From: Eledone cirrhosa
Lineage: Eukaryota > Mollusca > Cephalopoda > Octopoda > Eledonidae
Assembly (NCBI GenBank): GCA_964016885.1
Contig: OZ024743.1
Location: 14,989,209-15,053,208 of the forward strand
DNA: 64,000 bases
Direction: 5' to 3'
Positions 61,372 through 64,000 of the stretch are shown here, one piece after another; positions within the stretch are counted from its first letter, which is position 1; every line of letters begins with the position of its first letter. The translations under genes were made by a program, and so were the position numbers. The notes below the pieces were generated by a model. It made no database searches. It was given only the letters and a program-made list of their open reading frames with translations, and was not told the origin of the DNA.

Positions 61372-61440
61372 GTGAGAGAGAGAGAGGGAGAGAGATAAAG
61401 GAAGGGAGAGTGAGAGAGAGATAGGGAGGGAGAGAGAATG
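61333..61440. repeat. (GA)n microsatellite
   Basis: GA run with GGGA and GTGA interruptions; the Ser/Leu frame on the other strand is an artefact. Confidence 0.92.
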
Positions 61441-62340
61441 AGGGACAGAGAGTGTGTACCAAACCTTAAGTGTGCGAGTGTAAATAATACACATAAATAA
61501 AAACACAGATATATGAAGACATTTTTCAGCTACGTGTAAGTGACTCAATATGCATATATAAGTGCACACAATCGCAAACATAAATACACGTACACATATT
61601 TAAAAACAAACATGCGCGCGTGCTTTATAGTTCAGTCATACAGCGTAGTACCCCCGGCATTATAGACCTAGATTTACCACAACATTTTCTAAATGGAGTT
61701 AGCACTGAATGCCATCGTTTATATATGTCTATATACATACATACATGGTGGCTGCCAACTCGTTTTCGAGTACGGCCACTACTTTATATCCATGTAGGTG
61801 AACCCTTACCGATGCGCTGAACAAGTGTGTATTTTTAGTCCAGCCAGCGACTTGAAATCTCTGCTACAAACGCTACACTTGTGACAATTATTGACACATT
61901 GTGCTGGGCCCATGGTTCCATGTGATGACAAGTGCAGAGAGATCTCCAGATATAAAGAAATGCCTGTGCCGTGAAGCTCTTATAGTGAGCAAAGGCACTG
62001 CACAAAGCCAGTCCCACTCTCTTAACCAAGATGATATTTACCAAGAACAAGTCAACATCATTGGATACCATCAGGGTTGCAGGGGTTATATCAGAGTTTT
62101 CCTTCTAGAATTCTGCCTTGACAAAGGCTAAGGGGTCATCTCTCCCGGTAATTTTGGATTGCCATTGACATAAAAGAGCACCTTTGTCTTTGACAGGTTT
62201 TGTTTTTAGTCCTGCAGGATGTCCAAAGTCACCCTCCTCACCAAGAAACCTTGGTGGGGTTGCCAGTTTAGTCGCCAACGACCCGAGCATGAGACAGGTT
62301 GTACTGGGATACATGTTACCAGTAGCACCAACTGGTGACC
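61441..62340. other. Unassigned sequence, GC-moderate
   Basis: Overlapping 76- and 78-codon frames at 61835-62131 and a 122-codon minus frame at 62105 show no domain I recognise. The base composition is higher in GC than the flanks, so this may be an old repeat. Confidence 0.35.
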
Positions 62341-62342
62341 TG

Positions 62343-62385
62343 ACATAGATACATACATACATACATACATACATACATACATACA

Positions 62386-62433
<48 letters not shown>
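62343..62433. repeat. (CATA)n - (TA)n microsatellite
   Basis: About eighteen ATAC units then TA, abutting the TIR element. Confidence 0.95.
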
Positions 62434-62436
<3 letters not shown>

Positions 62437-63935
62437 CAAAATAAAGATCCGAAGGCATGGTATAAATTTCCAATCATTTTAATCACGACATATGTTTCAA
62501 TAAGATATAGATCGATCGTGTAGCCATTATTGATTATCACTGATCTCGTCAGGTAAAAATGAATTGTCTTCAAATCCTTGATTTGAGGCAGAAAATTAAC
62601 GACGTTCACAACAGACAATCACACAATCAAGTAGTTAGACAGCTAAGATCGTTTGCGCACTTACAAACGGTACTCGGTCTGTTTCCACATAGTTCTCACA
62701 GCTGAGTGCACATTAGAATACCTAGCTAGTAAATAGTTAGAATGATTACACACTCAGGTAAGACCGATTACGCGCATTCACCATTAGTTTAGGATACCCT
62801 AACCCTTGCGTTCTCTCGGTTAGGATATAGCTAGACGTATTACGCACTGAGTTAAGACCGATTACGCTCTCTATACATAACTCTACACACAGTACCCGGT
62901 TTCTTTAGACACGGTGTTCCCACAGTTATGATTGGTCACGTTCCTATCGATTGAACATTACACTGGGTTTTGATCTGTGATCATCTAACCATGGAGTGCT
63001 TACGGTTACAGATTGATTGGACAATAATACTTACACACCATTAATGGGCCTACACAGAGCCCCCTAGTGGCCTACATAGCGGTTGCTTGCACGCACAGAT
63101 TTGGGGCCTCAGATTCTCAATGGGACAACGGCACATACTGAGTTCGATATGAGCTGACTACTTGCTCTTCACATGAATGTGTATATACTAAAACATACAC
63201 CTTTTTGGACGATACGGATGTGTATATACCAAAACATACACTATTTGGAGATACGAATGTTACAATTCAATCTATACTCGTATATCAGAACATTGAACTG
63301 AATTTGTTTACGTCTGTATAGGGTTGCGGTTGACACAATTTTTCCAATTTACATCGTCAAATTGAGATTTGACCAATATGACATTTGTTGTTTTGGAAAC
63401 TAACTTTCGGTGAATACTATGTTGGTATATTTATATTTTTTCTTTTACCTCGCGTCGGTGTGTGTGGGTGTGTGTGTACTCACTCACGCTACCTGTGACC
63501 GTCAGTAGTTCTACAGATTTGATGCTATGTTGGTATATGTATATATTTTTTCTTTGACTTCACGTCGGAGTGGTGAGTGTGTGTGTACCCACTCACATTA
63601 ACTGTGACCGACTGTAATTCTACCGATTTGATTCATGTCCAGCGTCTTTTACAGCTATTGGGAGATTGAGACTTGATAGTTTTATGACCCTAACTGAAGA
63701 CGATAGCAGTCGCTGTGTTTTGACTGCTTGATCTTCATATGAAAGACTAAACTCTGTGAGTGAACATCGTTAATTTTCTCCCTCATATCAAGGATTTCAA
63801 GACAATTAATTTTCACCTGAAGAGATCAGTGATAATCGATCATGGCTACACGATCGATCTATCTCTTATTGAAACATGTGTCGTGATTAAAATGATTGTA
63901 AATGTATACCATGCGTTCGGATCTTTATTTTGATA
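62434..63935. mobile_element. 1.5-kb non-coding element with 176-bp terminal inverted repeats
   Basis: 62434-62609 is the reverse complement of 63760-63935 with scattered differences; ends are TATCAAAATAAAGATCCGAA and its complement. The interior has no ORF. It contains two tandem copies of about 105 bp (63416-63522, 63523-63633) with CTATGTTGGTATAT and TACTCACTCAC segments, and paired TGTGTATATAC-AAAACATACAC motifs near 63180-63240. It abuts a microsatellite on the left. Foldback-like; superfamily unknown. Confidence 0.75.
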
Positions 63936-64000
63936 CAAATACTCCGTTTAACATCATCTAGCTATTCCCATAAATGGAATTGGAGATATACAAAAGCGTG

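Noticed and set aside
61835..62473. Possible host exon from overlapping frames of 76-122 codons
   Set aside because: No domain, no splice pattern I could defend, and frames overlap on both strands; more likely an old repeat.

Overview
This is a repeat-dominated piece of an AT-rich animal genome. The best organism call is a coleoid cephalopod, probably an octopus. The main reasons are at least fourteen copies of a tRNA-derived SINE whose body and tail look like the cephalopod SINE families, very long (TA)n tracts, and the mix of Tx1-like LINEs, R4/Dong-like LINEs, Penelope-like elements, hAT and pogo debris. That is recognition from memory, not a database result. I found no convincing host protein-coding gene, no rRNA and no free-standing tRNA. 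Only one long open frame looks intact: a 1216-codon R4/Dong-like retrotransposon protein (12786-16436).

Layout. 1-2.6 kb: 5' half of a Tx1-like LINE on the minus strand (broken ORF1, start of ORF2 running off the window). 2.7-8.7 kb: SINEs, including a tandem pair, a minisatellite and a fragment of an RLE-type reverse transcriptase. 9.2-10.5 kb: tandem, non-coding units with hammerhead-ribozyme motifs. 10.6 kb: first copy of a hairpin repeat family. 11.2-17.1 kb: two R4/Dong-like insertions next to (AAT)n, followed by a cluster of trinucleotide microsatellites. 17.4 kb: pogo-type MITE. 18.7-20.6 kb: decayed RT with an RLE-like C terminus. 20.9-23.6 kb: SINEs. 23.6-26.0 kb: Tx1-like LINE whose two parts lie head-to-head like a twin-primed insertion. 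26.4-28.7 kb: hairpin repeat, hAT-like MITE and diverged SINEs. 28.7-31.2 kb: AT-rich and apparently empty. 31.2-32.0 kb: non-LTR RT fragment. 33.2-34.85 kb: Penelope-like GIY-YIG fragment between 450-bp inverted arms. 35.9-45.8 kb: an array of 89-bp inverted-repeat units split by two large insertions, namely a 2-kb element with 12-bp TIRs carrying a decayed gene of a widespread uncharacterised family, and a Penelope-like element. 49.35-50.8 kb: hAT relic. 54.8-55.5 kb: LINE RT fragment. 55.6-56.1 kb: the same array in inverse orientation. 56.2-56.8 kb: hammerhead-bearing direct-repeat unit. 58.3-59.0 kb: third Tx1-like fragment. 62.4-63.9 kb: non-coding element with 176-bp TIRs.

Two themes tie the window together. 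First, self-cleaving RNA: at least four independent sequences fit the hammerhead consensus, two with a well-paired helix I, and one truncated Penelope copy begins within about 3 nt of a predicted cleavage site. Second, microsatellites act as landing sites: R4/Dong-like elements abut (TAA)n, while Penelope ends, hairpin repeats and 89-bp units abut (TA)n. Element boundaries were judged by eye and are approximate unless exact repeats are quoted.
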